A stretch of 64,000 nt of DNA from Tritrichomonas musculus (Eukaryota; Parabasalia; Tritrichomonadida; Tritrichomonadidae): assembly GCA_039105265.1 (NCBI GenBank), contig JAPFFF010000009.1, positions 3,844,001 through 3,908,000 on the forward strand, given 5' to 3'. Positions within the stretch are counted from its first letter, which is position 1. Each line of letters opens with the position of its first letter. The position numbers were made by a program, and so were the translations under genes. The notes under the pieces were generated by a model. That model had not been told where the DNA came from. It did no database searches and worked only from the letters and a program-made list of their open reading frames with translations. Positions 10,845 to 22,271 of this stretch are shown here, in pieces.

Positions 10845-11714
10845 ATGAAATCGCAACAAAAATGGATTTGTAACATAGCAGATTTTTCTTCACCGAAGCC
10901 AAAAGATTCCATAAGAATTCTTTGTTTTTCAGATACACATAAACATCATAACGAAATTCCAAAAGAATATCTTCCAGAAGCGGATATTGTACTTTTTGGC
11001 GGAGATTTTACAGATTTAGGATCTTATACAGATACACTTTCTTTTAAAACTTTTTTAAAATCACTTCCTTGTAAACATAAAGTTATAATTGCAGGTAACC
11101 ATGAACTAACATATGATATTGACCATCGAGACACTGTTCTTAGTTATTATTTACAATGGGAACGAAAAGATTATTCAAACGTTTTTGATATTTATCGAAA
11201 AATCGACAGTAATTGTCAAAAGAAACAATCAGGCAAAAAATATAATGATGATATTCTTAATTTTATAAAAAAACAAATTACAGAAGATAATGAAATTATT
11301 TATTTGGAGGATTCATCAGTAAATATTGAAGGATTAAATATTTTTGGCTCCCCTTACAGTTTAAGATGGCATGAATGGGCTTTCCCAACTCCTCGTGCAA
11401 ATGATCCAGATCGCGGAATAAGTGAATCGAGATGGAGTAAAATACCAGATGATACCGACATAGTACTTGTTCATGGTCCACCATATAATATATTTGATAA
11501 GATGGTCGATAATGAGCATGAAGGATGCCCTTTTTTGGCCGAAAGAATCAAACAAATTTCGCCATCATTGTGCGTATTTGGTCATATTCATGAGGATTAT
11601 GGTGTGAAAAAGATCGATAATACAATATATGCAAATGTTTCATTATGCAACTATAATAACGAACTTGAAAACAAGCCGTTATTACTTGATTTTGTACCTA
11701 ATAATAAACATTGA
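10845..11714 (+). CDS. Calcineurin-like phosphoesterase, MPPED1/MPPED2-like
   Basis: 289 residues from ATG at 10845. The metallophosphoesterase motifs appear in order and complete: ILCFSDTHKHH (DxH), LFGGDFTD (GD), IAGNHE (GNHE), LVHGPP and FGHIHEDYG (GHxH). The GNHE variant, the HGPPYNIFD segment and the length match the UPF0046/MPPED group, metal-dependent phosphodiesterases reported to act on cyclic nucleotides. No signal peptide or membrane span is present, so it is probably cytosolic. The substrate has not been shown here. It starts 216 bp after the BspA remnant and ends at a TGA. The reading frame is intact and conserved across all catalytic motifs, which supports a working enzyme. Confidence 0.92.
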   Translation: MKSQQKWICNIADFSSPKPKDSIRILCFSDTHKHHNEIPKEYLPEADIVLFGGDFTDLGSYTDTLSFKTFLKSLPCKHKVIIAGNHELTYDIDHRDTVLSYYLQWERKDYSNVFDIYRKIDSNCQKKQSGKKYNDDILNFIKKQITEDNEIIYLEDSSVNIEGLNIFGSPYSLRWHEWAFPTPRANDPDRGISESRWSKIPDDTDIVLVHGPPYNIFDKMVDNEHEGCPFLAERIKQISPSLCVFGHIHEDYGVKKIDNTIYANVSLCNYNNELENKPLLLDFVPNNKH

Positions 11715-11995
11715 TCTATGTCATAAAATTGTTCAGTCATTGCTCAAATGATTAAAAATAAAATAAAAATGATTGATGTTTTTAAACAATTATTATTGAA
11801 TCCGCAGTTTTATTGTGTAAAAAAAGTGACATATTCAAAAGAGAAAGCAATTGATTTTTCTCAACAAGACATGTTTTAATTTAGATATATTTTAGTTGCT
11901 TTAATAATTCTAAATAATAATAAAAAAAAAGTTTATACAAATCTTTGCTTTTATTTAAGTAATGGTCTAAAGCTAGAACTGAACCTTGCTCTTTG

Positions 11996-12700
11996 CTAAA
12001 GTTCTTTGAATATTGAATCTATAATTGAATTTGCTTCTGAATCACTTAATGTTGCATTTTTATCCAAATAATAAAATGATTTTTGTTGTTCTTCTTTAAC
12101 AAATGCTAACTTGATATTTTTTAATACTTCCTCATTATTTCCATCATTTTGTAACAATTTCGCATAATTTAAACGAGCCGAAATAATTCCTTTATCTATT
12201 GATTTTTTATAATATCATAAAAGAGCTCGTTTGTTGGAAAAACGTGAAGGTATCCCAAAGAATAAATAAAAAGCAAACGAGCATAATTGCTCATTGAAGA
12301 AATCACCTAACTTTTAGGGTTGATAGTGAATGCTTTTATTGCTCTTTTGTGCTAGTTTCAATTCCATCAGCTCCATTATCAATCGTGTAACCATAATAGC
12401 ACTTTTAAATTGCTTTATTTCTTCGATTTTATCTTGCTTAATAGCTTCACCAATATAAAATAAGCGTCTTCAAATCCTAAATCATCTGCCATTCAAAAAA
12501 AATTTAATGCTTCTTATTTGTCAATTAAAAGAATTTGTCCATTATACAATACACTACCATCATGTTCGCATTGATTTTGGATTTCCTTTTTGAATTACCA
12601 TTATAATATCTGATTGATTCATTGTAATTTTGTTCATTTGAAGCAATTGAATTCATTACTTCATCATCACGTTATCGAATCTATTTTATAGAAAATAAAA
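11996..12700 (-). pseudogene. Decayed Sel1-repeat protein gene, 3' part
   Basis: On the minus strand, repeat-like peptides recur in changing frames: YYKKSIDKGIISARLNYAKL near 12100-12200, then, farther upstream in the gene, a unit reading YIGEAIKQDKIEEIK and another reading MADDLGFE. These fit Sel1-type solenoid units. The last frame ends in SIIDSIFKEL and a TAG at 11996-11998. Several frame changes and stops interrupt it, and no kinase domain is seen. It is of the same general class as the intact Sel1 kinase at 59169-63311 but too diverged to be a recent copy. Confidence 0.65.
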
Positions 12701-12759
12701 GAGTCACTCTTATCATACTCATTAAAAAAATTATTTAGCTAATTTTTATGCAAATTCAT

Positions 12760-13739
12760 GTTCCTCCTTTTACAGAAAGTTTTTTAAAATATTTGATCAT
12801 TTCTTCTCTATCAATAGATGAACTTGTGTGATGTATAAAAGAATATTCATATAATGAATCTGGATTTCTTTTTGTGCAATACTTTTAAGAAATGGAGAAG
12901 CTGCCAGATTAAAGGGGCCAATTATATCTAATATGCATAATGATGATATTGAAAAGGAATTTCAAATATTTGAAAACATAATGATGGTGTCACAAGGGCA
13001 ATTTCAAAGTTTGCAAAAAGTGAATTTTTGAAAATGGTAACAATTTTGACAATTCAGATTCTGATTCTAATGATGATGAAGAAGAAAAAGATGATGATAA
13101 TAATTATGATGATATTAAAGACGTCTTTCAAATAATACCTAAAATGTTTAATAGAATCAAAAATACCTAAAATTTTGCATGCTTGCTTATCCTGTTTATC
13201 AGAAATATTCAATGCATATTCCAACTTTTTGAACGACGATATATATGACCTCATTTTTAACTGGATCAATCAAAATAAAGAAATCGAAGATCCTGCCATT
13301 TTCAATTGAATTTTAAATTTGATTTCAAGTATTTTCAAAGAAGACACTTTACAATTGAATGAAAGTATTTCAATATAATTGATATCATCATTCAATAACA
13401 TTGTTGAACTGTTTCAGAAAAAAATATATTCAATATTATTCAGCAAACAAATGACTATTTATCTATGCATTTTCATATGTGATGAAGAATTCAAACAAAG
13501 CAATTAAATTGTTAATTCAATCTTCAAATCAATTTAATATGATAAATAAGCTTAATTTATTTAATATGACTTTTTTATATGTTATTGAATACATTCAATA
13601 TGACTAAAAAGTTTAAAGTTTTTAGTCATTCAATATTAAAGATAAGTGGGCCAAAATATAATTTTGAAGAGCCAAATATCAAGTGAATTTCAAAAAACCA
13701 TAGAAACTTTAAAAATATATTTACCCCCTTATCTTTCTA
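12760..13739 (+). pseudogene. Degenerate plus-strand coding remnant
   Basis: Broken plus-strand reading frames give plausible protein: DDIEKEFQIFENIMMVSQGQ near 12940-13000, an Asp/Glu-rich stretch near 13070-13110, then LNDDIYDLIFNWINQNKEIE near 13230-13290 and IFKEDTLQLNESI near 13330-13370. The helical style recalls armadillo/HEAT-like or the helical N-terminal part of DUF3447 proteins, but no family can be fixed. Stops and frame changes occur about every 100-150 bases. It directly precedes the frameshifted ankyrin gene and may be part of the same decaying locus. Confidence 0.4.
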
Positions 13740-15519
13740 ATGAGAAAGATTTTTCTTGATCATACAAAGATTAATTTGTTTGCCCTTATTCAAAAAAAGT
13801 TACTCAGATTGAGGCCCGAATCAAGTGAGAAATCTATCAACAAAATATTTAATCTCTTTCCACCTAATTTTTTAGATGAAAAAGAAAATTTAATTATGGT
13901 AATTAAATTATTTGTTATGATTGCTTGTTGCAGAATAGATATGTATAAAATGGTAATTAAATTATTACAAAAGATACTTCACAAGATGAAAATATACTTA
14001 CAAGATGAATCATCAACAATTTGGAATATTTTACGAGGTCTCTTTTTTTTTAAAGCTTTGGATGTATGAAGAAGGACTAATAAGTTTAGAACATATTATT
14101 TTATCAGCCATGTCTGCCAAATCATCAATTACAGCCGAATATTTTCTTCCAGAAATCATTGAAAAAGATCCAGAAACTTTTCATAAAGAGATTAAATTCA
14201 AATTCCCCATTTTTTCGGATGAAAAAACATATTCAAACGAAGCCATTTCAAATTTGAAAGAAAAACGATCAAAATTTTTCCAATGGATATTAAATTGTGG
14301 AGATTATTCTGATCCTTCATATCGTGAAATTGAGACAGATCCACTTCGACTCTCTATTAAAATGGACGACATTGATCGATTTCAAAAAATTATTTCAAAT
14401 TCGAATATTTCACTTAACATGTCAGTTCGAGAATCCATTGCAGAAACCTTTGTTTCACGATTTTTAGACATTAGTTTAATTAAATATGCCATTAATTATA
14501 ATTCAGTAAAAATTATCAAATTTTTAGTGATGAATGATGTCACTTTTGATGAAGGAATTGTATCGTATTCAATTTTCAATGGAAATTATGACCTAGTTCA
14601 CATGATTGAGTCCAAATCACGCGATGAATTTGAAGATTATTCGTTAGTAAATGCTATTTTCTTTTGGAAACATAAAATTTCACATTACATCATTCGGAAT
14701 TATTCGAATTATTCGTTCCTGAAAGAGAGACACATTTTTGATTTCAATGATGACCTGAAGCAAAAGATCTTTGACGTTATATCTGCCACTTTTCGAAGCT
14801 GTAATTTTCGATTTTTCAAGAATACATTGCTGCCTTTTTTGAGGCATAATTCACGCTTTGTTCGAGAAAACATTTTTCATATTGTCACTTTGAGTTTCAA
14901 AGAAATGTCGTGTTTTTTCACGAAAGAATTCATGAAGATTCCAGGAATTGACGTTAATTATGTTGATCGAGAAGAAGAAGACACATTTTTGACTGCTGCT
15001 GTTCATGAGAGGAATCCGAATGCCGTTGAATATTTATTGAACAATTTCCCACAAATTGACGTCAATTCACTGGCCTTGGAAAAATATTCACCTCTTTATT
15101 ACGCTTGTGGAATTTTGTGCGACATGAGGACAGTGAAATTGCTTTGTAATCATCCGGACATAGATATTTCTTATCATGTCAGAGTATCCAAATTTCCTGT
15201 TTTTCATATTGGTTTGGCTAGAGGAAATGTTGTTGCAACTAAGTTTCTTTTAGATAATTATAAAGATGCTTTGAGTATTGGAGAATCTTTTGTTTTGGTG
15301 TTGTTTTGTTTGCAGTACCGTCATTTGCTTACTTTGAAGTTGTATTTGAATTTTTTAATGGAAAAAGTCGACATTCATGACAAAAATAATAGTTTTGATA
15401 AAATATTAAAAAGAGTGAGAACTAACCAAGGAAATGGAAATAATTATTATGAGGAATTAACTCATATTTTGGATGAATTGGGATATGATATTGATGAATT
15501 GGATTTTCAAGCGGATTAA
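13740..15519 (+). pseudogene. DUF3447/ankyrin-repeat protein gene, probably frameshifted
   Basis: Two overlapping frames together give one trichomonad DUF3447-type protein. The first (13740-14069) encodes the helical N-terminal part. The second (14005-15519, 504 residues) continues from EEGLISLEHIILSA through the DUF3447 region (RFLDISLIKYAINYNSVKIIKFLVMNDVTFDEG) into ankyrin repeats (EDTFLTAAVHERNPNAVEYLL, YSPLYYACGILCDMRTVKLL). The family sequence switches frame at a run of nine T (14043-14051), a typical slippage site. It is either a young pseudogene, a sequencing error or a gene starting at 14005. The long clean second frame suggests recent loss. The role would be scaffold or protein binding. 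Confidence 0.7.
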
Positions 15520-15966
15520 TAAAATATTTATTGTATTCATGTATTTTAGTTAAAAAATTATAATTTAAATTATAATTCAATTATTATATCTTCATCGGTA
15601 TTAATTTTATTTCTTCCTCGTGTACTGAAGAATTATAATTTTATTTTGGTACAAGTTGAAGATTTTCATTAATATATAATATAATACTGAATATGCCAAG
15701 AGGAGATTGCTGATTATTTTATATTTACAATGAGTAAATAAAAATATAACTAAACTCTTTATTCATTTAAAAATGTATTCACATTGATTATCAATTGATT
15801 TTATACCATTTTACCCCACCATAATTTGCGAATTTGAGGTTCGTTTTAAATTTTTTTTTTATCAAAAAGTGAAAAAAATTGTATTAAAAAGATAGAATTT
15901 TAGAAGAATTGAAAAAAAATCAGATATGTCATTAAAAATTGAAAGAAAAAATGGAGATAATTTTTA
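15520..15966. other. Intergenic region upstream of the SecA-like gene
   Basis: No gene. It is A+T-rich with homopolymer runs. A TCATTA at 15927-15932 is an Inr-like match, but it lies about 35 bp before the ATG, farther than usual for trichomonads, so it is weak support for a promoter. Confidence 0.4.
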
Positions 15967-18900
15967 ATGCCAATCTTAGATCCTTCTCTTGCTTATTATT
16001 TATGTACGAAATTTCAACAGTACACACCAAAAAAAATTGGAAACTTTCTTACTCATTATTTAAAGATATCAATGAAAAATTATGATAGATCATTTCAATC
16101 ATTTAATAATCTAATTCAAACTAGGCATATTTTAAGAACAATAAGCCAATCTTTTGTTAATGATAATTTAAATATAACTATCGAAAACAAAGAAATTTTT
16201 TCATTAAAAAATCCATATAAATATTTATACGACAAAATTTCTAAGAACAATTATCCAGACACTCTTGAAGGCCGTTATTTTGTTTATAGAAATATATATA
16301 GATACAATTTTGTCCAATTATTTACTGATTTTTCATTTTACAGTTGTTTTTACTTTACAGATTCACCCATTGTTATTTTGGCCATAAATATTGACCTTGA
16401 ACAATCGGTAGACAGATATTCATTTTTAAGTGAAGAGATTGATGTTATGAATTTAGAAATATCTTTGTTAGAAACCGCCGGTTTAACCGTTATCATTTGC
16501 TTTTTATCGTCTGTTGAAAATTTTTGTTTTGACAAAATAAACAGTCTTTCAAAGCGTCATGAAATTGCCGAGATCCACCTTTTTATCTACGAGAACCAGA
16601 AAGAATTTTTCGATAAAGAATCTAGATCTTGGAATAATAACAAAATATTAGAAGGAATCGATTTGTTATATAGAGATTATGATTTTCACGGCTATTGTTA
16701 TTTGTACACTCATTTTTTGGACAACTTCGAACTCGATCTGAGTAGAAACGAGAAATTAATGAATACATCCAAATTTAAAATAATTTCGCTTTCTGAAGAT
16801 TTCGATCTTGTTTTTAACCACGGTAAAATGAGTCGTGAACGTGGCTTTGTCCATGAATCTCGTGAATTTGATTATCAAGTAAAAAATTTTGTTTTTTGTA
16901 AAGATGGATTCGATCAACCTAGAATAAGAATCATTCTTTGTAACGTTCCTATTTATAACAATAAAGATCCTGAAGAAGATTCGATTCCTTATGATATTTC
17001 TGGTCTTAATTTTGGATACATTTTTAAAGAAGATTTTTTCGGTTGTGATGGTTATCGAATTCCAATTTTATACAACGATTCTAAGAATTCAACAGGACTT
17101 GTTGAAAAATATGTCAATTTTGAAGATATCCATTTGATTAAAGCTGACTTTTACGTACAAGATACTTTGTATCTTGCAAGAACAGATAAAAGAACATTGA
17201 GAGACATAAGTGGAATTCTGAAATCATCAAATGAGAAGTTCATTGAAAACAAAGGCTCTTTTCAAAAAGAAAGCCAGATTTCATTGTTTGCTGATTCGAA
17301 AATTATCAAAAATATGGAGTATGTATCATATGCTTTTCGTCATTATATGACGTATGCGACTTTAAATGATAATTTTCAGCTTCATACAAATCAAATTTTC
17401 ACTGCTCTTGAAGCTTGTAGAGTCTGTCTTTTGAATGATAAAAAACAATCAAAAGGAGTGATTTATCAAGTTGAAACAGGTGAAGGAAAATCATGTATAA
17501 TTATCTTAATTGCTGCTGTTTTAGCAATATCTAAAAAAACTGTTCATATTGCTTCATCTAACATCATTTTATCTAATAGAGATTATTTTGAATCATTTCA
17601 TTTTTTCAGACAACTTGGTCTTATTTCATCTGTTTTACTTCATCAAAATGAGATACCAATACTTGATGGAAAAATTCAAGAAGAATATTATCCACGTGAG
17701 TTTTTCGATGAAAGTTTGTTCAAGAATTCTTCCAATTTGAATTATTCTGTATGTGGAATAAATAATGAAAATGAAATCACTGAAAATAAAGCAAACATTG
17801 TTTTTTCAACTTTTATTAACTTCGAAAGTTTGTATTTGCGAATGGTTCAGATGTGTCCTTCATATATTAATAGATATTTTAATGAATGCTCTCTTTTAAT
17901 AGATGAAGCTGATTCAATTCTAATCGATGAAATCACAAACGGGACAATTTTATCAAGGCCAATGAAAACGAATGGAAATGAAATTCTAACCTACATTTAC
18001 AAAAAGAAAATAGAAAACAAAAGTGCTGAAAAAATATATAAAAAAGTGAAAAAGAAATGGCCAAAATGTTCTGATATTACAATTGATGACATTAATTACA
18101 TGTTTCAAGAAATAGACATCGTTCACAGATCTGATTTCATAAATGGTCGTAAATATTCTATTGAAAAAGTTTCATTAAAAAATGAAAATAAAAATAAAAA
18201 TAAAAATATTTTGAATGAAATCAAAAGAACAATTGAAAATATCACTAAAAAGAAAAGAAAATCAGATTTAAGAAAAAATTCATCAAAATCTAAAAATGAT
18301 TCAGATTTTTATGAAATTGTTTTCTTTGATTATAATCATAAAGGAATTTTAGAACCAAACAAAGAATTTGGCGGTTACATTCAACAATTCATTGCAATAA
18401 AAGAAAAACTAAATAATGATGATAAATATAAAAACATGATAATAAAAGACGTCTCAATGAATTATTTATATGTTTCACATCCTATTTTCGTTAACCTCTA
18501 CAATAAAGTTGTCGGTTTAACAGGAACAATAGGAAACGAATATGACAAACAAATTTTGCTTGATCATTATAATCTTATCACACAAAAAATTCCACGAAAT
18601 AAGCCAAACCATAGAATTGAACTTCCATTAATTATCTGTAAAGATGTCGAAGAGAGAAATCAACAAATTGTTGAAGAAATTTGTGGTTTCCATCAAAAAG
18701 AAAATCCAATTCTTGTCATTTTTCAAGATTTGACAGAAATTTATGATGTTTATATTAAACTTCAGCAAAAAGGAATCAAAAAAATAAATGTTTTTGAAGG
18801 TAAAAATAAAGATTTAAAACCAGAATTTGTTGCTGGTTTAAAAGGTGCAATTTCATTAGGAACGAATGTTTGTGGTCGTGGAACTGACATTAAATCACCT

Positions 18901-20658
18901 CAACTTCCATTGCACGTTATTATATCTTATTACACATCCAATTCAAGAGTCATATATCAAGCATTTGGAAGAACTGCTAGAAATGGAAAAGATGGGACTG
19001 TTCGAATTATCTGTTTAAGAGATCAATATTTTAAACCACAAGAAATATTTGAAGAAAGAAATGTTAAAAATGTTCTCGATGATTTTCAATTCAAAAATAA
19101 AATGCAACTTGATTTCATTGAAGAATTTAGAAGAACAAGAAATTGGATTTTTTCTGATAATATTAAAGCACCTAGAATAAGCAGCATTTATATTAAGAAA
19201 ATGAGAGAAGCTAGAATCAACATTAATCGAATAAGCGCTTGTAATTTTGAGTTTCCAATTTGTATGTCGGTTCAAACTTTTTTAGACATTCAATCACAGA
19301 AAATTTTCTCTCTTTTCAATTGTCCAAATTGCAAATACACATGGATGTTATTCCAAAGATATTTGCAAGAAATGTTGCTTGAAGCTTGGTCATTGTTTAT
19401 CGATCAAACTGATCGAAAATTCCAGAAAGAAAGAAATAACATTTCATATCAAAAATTTTTTGAAAAAGAATTTAAATCATTCATGAGAATTATAGATGTT
19501 TACTTGCCAAATTCAAGACAAATGATTCCAACTGATTTTGAAATGGTTCCTACTTTCATGAACATCTATGAATTAGTATTGGATTCTTATGAAAATGAAA
19601 TTATGAATTCTTTTCCAGATAAACTTGAAAAATGTTTCCACGCTTCAGGAACAGAACATTTTTGTTCGTACAGTATTGGATTTAAGCCTTATTCATTGAT
19701 TGCTGAGTCAGGAGCTCGAATAAACACTCTTGATGATCCTGATCAAGAATTGAATTACATCGAAGATCCTGAGTTGAAATACATGAAACAACAACCAAAA
19801 GGATACAGATCAATAATGATTAGTATAACAGAAGCAATTGATGGCGTTTTTAATGCAATTTGCCATAAAATTAATGAAGTAATCGGCTGTTATACTGGAC
19901 TTAAGTTTTTCTTAAGAAGAACGTTGGGAGGCTGCGAATTCGGAGTTTGTTTTGATTTCCAAATGACAAATGTTAAGAAAGAAATTATTAAAAATGAAAA
20001 TTGTATTGTTGATAAAGATCCTCTTCTCTTGTTCACAATAAATGTAAAAAGTCAAGTTCCTGTAATGGCTGGTATTTTAATTATTGGTCTTGTTTACATT
20101 GCAAAAGTAGCAAAAACAATATCCGAATGGATCACAACTTGCGGTGCCAAATTATCTGTTGATTTGCTAAAAAGCACAGTGAAATTTGTTCTGGAACAAC
20201 TTGCAACAAGAATGCTTGATGAACAAATTGAAAAGTTTTGCTTTAGCATTGATATGTTTCTTGTTAAAATACTTAAAAAACAGATTCAGAAATTGGGTGC
20301 TTATCAGCCTGAAATGGCAGTTTTGTTTGAACTTTTATTGACAATTGCAATTGAAAATAATTTCGAGGAATCGGTTGATTCAATCAATGGCTTGTTCGAT
20401 GACAAATCTGCTTTTAAATTTAACTCTCAATTTGGTTCAGATTTTATTCAAAGTCATTTGCCAGTAAAACATTTCCTGAAAATTGGACTCCTTTTGATGC
20501 TCTGCTTTGGATCTTTCATGCTAAACTTCCACCATCAAAAAACTGCTTTACTATATGACACAGATGCGGTTGCTTTGAAGTTTGATCAGGATCAAAATAT
20601 TGAATCAGCTCTCACTACAAACTCAAGATTTGTTAGCCAAGAAACATTTGATGATTAA
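15967..20658 (+). CDS. SecA-like DEAD-motor ATPase of a protist, giant, membrane-associated
   Basis: 1,563 residues. The central third carries a SecA-type motor: Walker A ETGEGKS (about 503-509), Walker B LLIDEADSILIDE (about 641), GLTGTIGNE (about 849), the second-half motif TNVCGRGTDI (about 965-974) and the arginine-finger motif FGRTARNGKDG (about 1000). These match the bacterial SecA signatures MRTGEGKT, DEVDSILIDE, TNMAGRGTDI and GRSGRQGDPG closely, not generic DEAD-box helicases. The roughly 450-residue N-terminal part is unrecognised. The C-terminal part has a CPNC pair (about 1118) and two hydrophobic spans (MAGILIIGLVYIAKVA and FLKIGLLLMLCFGSFML). Parabasalids have no plastid, so classical Sec export is unlikely; a protein-remodelling role is inferred. 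The stop reads TAAA. Confidence 0.85.
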   Translation: MPILDPSLAYYLCTKFQQYTPKKIGNFLTHYLKISMKNYDRSFQSFNNLIQTRHILRTISQSFVNDNLNITIENKEIFSLKNPYKYLYDKISKNNYPDTLEGRYFVYRNIYRYNFVQLFTDFSFYSCFYFTDSPIVILAINIDLEQSVDRYSFLSEEIDVMNLEISLLETAGLTVIICFLSSVENFCFDKINSLSKRHEIAEIHLFIYENQKEFFDKESRSWNNNKILEGIDLLYRDYDFHGYCYLYTHFLDNFELDLSRNEKLMNTSKFKIISLSEDFDLVFNHGKMSRERGFVHESREFDYQVKNFVFCKDGFDQPRIRIILCNVPIYNNKDPEEDSIPYDISGLNFGYIFKEDFFGCDGYRIPILYNDSKNSTGLVEKYVNFEDIHLIKADFYVQDTLYLARTDKRTLRDISGILKSSNEKFIENKGSFQKESQISLFADSKIIKNMEYVSYAFRHYMTYATLNDNFQLHTNQIFTALEACRVCLLNDKKQSKGVIYQVETGEGKSCIIILIAAVLAISKKTVHIASSNIILSNRDYFESFHFFRQLGLISSVLLHQNEIPILDGKIQEEYYPREFFDESLFKNSSNLNYSVCGINNENEITENKANIVFSTFINFESLYLRMVQMCPSYINRYFNECSLLIDEADSILIDEITNGTILSRPMKTNGNEILTYIYKKKIENKSAEKIYKKVKKKWPKCSDITIDDINYMFQEIDIVHRSDFINGRKYSIEKVSLKNENKNKNKNILNEIKRTIENITKKKRKSDLRKNSSKSKNDSDFYEIVFFDYNHKGILEPNKEFGGYIQQFIAIKEKLNNDDKYKNMIIKDVSMNYLYVSHPIFVNLYNKVVGLTGTIGNEYDKQILLDHYNLITQKIPRNKPNHRIELPLIICKDVEERNQQIVEEICGFHQKENPILVIFQDLTEIYDVYIKLQQKGIKKINVFEGKNKDLKPEFVAGLKGAISLGTNVCGRGTDIKSPQLPLHVIISYYTSNSRVIYQAFGRTARNGKDGTVRIICLRDQYFKPQEIFEERNVKNVLDDFQFKNKMQLDFIEEFRRTRNWIFSDNIKAPRISSIYIKKMREARININRISACNFEFPICMSVQTFLDIQSQKIFSLFNCPNCKYTWMLFQRYLQEMLLEAWSLFIDQTDRKFQKERNNISYQKFFEKEFKSFMRIIDVYLPNSRQMIPTDFEMVPTFMNIYELVLDSYENEIMNSFPDKLEKCFHASGTEHFCSYSIGFKPYSLIAESGARINTLDDPDQELNYIEDPELKYMKQQPKGYRSIMISITEAIDGVFNAICHKINEVIGCYTGLKFFLRRTLGGCEFGVCFDFQMTNVKKEIIKNENCIVDKDPLLLFTINVKSQVPVMAGILIIGLVYIAKVAKTISEWITTCGAKLSVDLLKSTVKFVLEQLATRMLDEQIEKFCFSIDMFLVKILKKQIQKLGAYQPEMAVLFELLLTIAIENNFEESVDSINGLFDDKSAFKFNSQFGSDFIQSHLPVKHFLKIGLLLMLCFGSFMLNFHHQKTALLYDTDAVALKFDQDQNIESALTTNSRFVSQETFDD

Positions 20659-21845
20659 AAAAATGTGAATTACAACTATTTGGATTAATAATTAATAAAC
20701 AATTATTGACATCAGAATTGTTATTTTTTATTTTTTGATGAGGAATACAAGGCCAATATTGACCTCAACTTCTAGGGACAATAAATTTTGGAAGAGATAA
20801 GTATTCCCTCTTTTTTTTTCACCATAATGGTTTATCCTCAGCAAATTTCTAAATGATTTCCCCAAAATTATAATACATTTGTTTTATTATACAAAAAGTT
20901 GTAAAATTAAAAAAAAAATATATTATCAAATTTATAATGTATTCCAAGGAATATTTTAATCAATAAATGATATACTCGATCTAAATAAAAATAAATCTGA
21001 AATATAACTTATTATTTGGAGAGGAACCTAGTTTCATTCCTAAATTATAGATATCAACGATGGATTAAAACATAACAAAAAAAAATAGCTGCCCAAACAG
21101 GATAATAAGTTTTGAAACATAAATTTGATGATGGGAAATTTGGTCAGGTATATAAATTTGAAGTACTCAAATTTAAAAATGTAAAATAATATTATTATTG
21201 TTTTTTCAGGTTTATAATGAAAAAATCCAATATTATAAAGGAAAAACTCTATATGATTTCTAACAAAATCAATTTGCTAACCTAAAGTATAACAATATAT
21301 TTGTGAGACCATTTCTTTATAATAATTAATTTAAAAGACATTGCTTTAAATAATAATTTATACATAAAGAGATTCAAAATCATTGGATCAACTAAAGTAA
21401 TAGGTCGGCCAGAATAACGAGTTTTGTCAAAAAAAATAAAAAAACGTAGGAATATCTTCTATTTGATATATAATATTATATGATATCTACATATTCTGTT
21501 TACCAAGTTTCATCCAATTTCTTGAGTTGAGTTTTGTGAAATTTATGTATTTTCTTTAAAATAAATAATATTAATATATCCTATAATTATCATAAAAAAA
21601 GATAATCATTTATGTTTACTTATATCTATAATATTATATTAAATTTAGTATAATCATTAATAAATAAATATTTATTTTATTTAACATGAAAAATGCATTT
21701 TTAAAAATTCCAAAATTCAGAAAAGACTAACTATATTTGAGTTGATCCAAATCATTTTATATTTGATATATTTAAAATTTTATAAATGAACATGATATAT
21801 ATAAATCACAATTTTTATATAAATGATCAGAAATTTCTGATGGTG
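20659..21845. other. A+T-rich intergenic region
   Basis: No gene seen. It contains T- and A-runs and one remark: AGAACCTAGTTTCATTC-type phrases near 21025 and the complement-like GAATGAAACTAGGTTCC at 22144-22160 form an inverted pair around the minisatellite, about 1.1 kb apart. This may mark a larger inverted-repeat unit. Confidence 0.4.
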
Positions 21846-22075
21846 TTTGGGCAGATTTAAGATTCAAAACTCATGATTTTATTTGGGCAGATTTAATATT
21901 CAAAACTCATGATTCTGTTTGGGCAGATTTAAGATTCAAAACTCATGATTTTATTTGGGCAGATTTAATATTCAAAACTCATGATTCTGTTTGGGCAGAT
22001 TTAAGATTCAAAACTCATGATTTTATTTGGGCAGATTTAATATTCAAAACTCATGATTCTGTTTGGGCAGATATT
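21846..22075. repeat. 36-bp minisatellite with 72-bp higher-order period
   Basis: TTTGGGCAGATTTAA begins at 21846, 21882, 21918, 21954, 21990, 22026 and 22062, exactly 36 bp apart: six full units and a partial seventh. Units alternate strictly between two types (TTTAAGATTC...GATTTTA and TTTAATATTC...GATTCTG), so the array grew by duplication of a 72-bp dimer. Units of the same type are identical, which implies very recent expansion or homogenisation. It lies between the 3' ends of the SecA-like gene and the first Hsp70 gene. Confidence 0.95.
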
Positions 22076-22271
22076 CAGATATTTTTGGTTTTGTTTTGCT
22101 TTAATTCAAGTTATATAAAAGAATCTTTGATATATGTGATTTCAGAATGAAACTAGGTTCCTTATTAGTAAGCCTTTTAAAAATTTGAAAATAAATATAA
22201 ACAAAATAATGTACAAATTTTTTATTTAGTAATCATCAATATGCCAATCACAAAAATACTTATTAATAATA

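Noticed and set aside
21846-22075. CRISPR-like array (regular 36-bp repeats)
   Set aside because: Repeats are contiguous without unique spacers, and the genome is eukaryotic.
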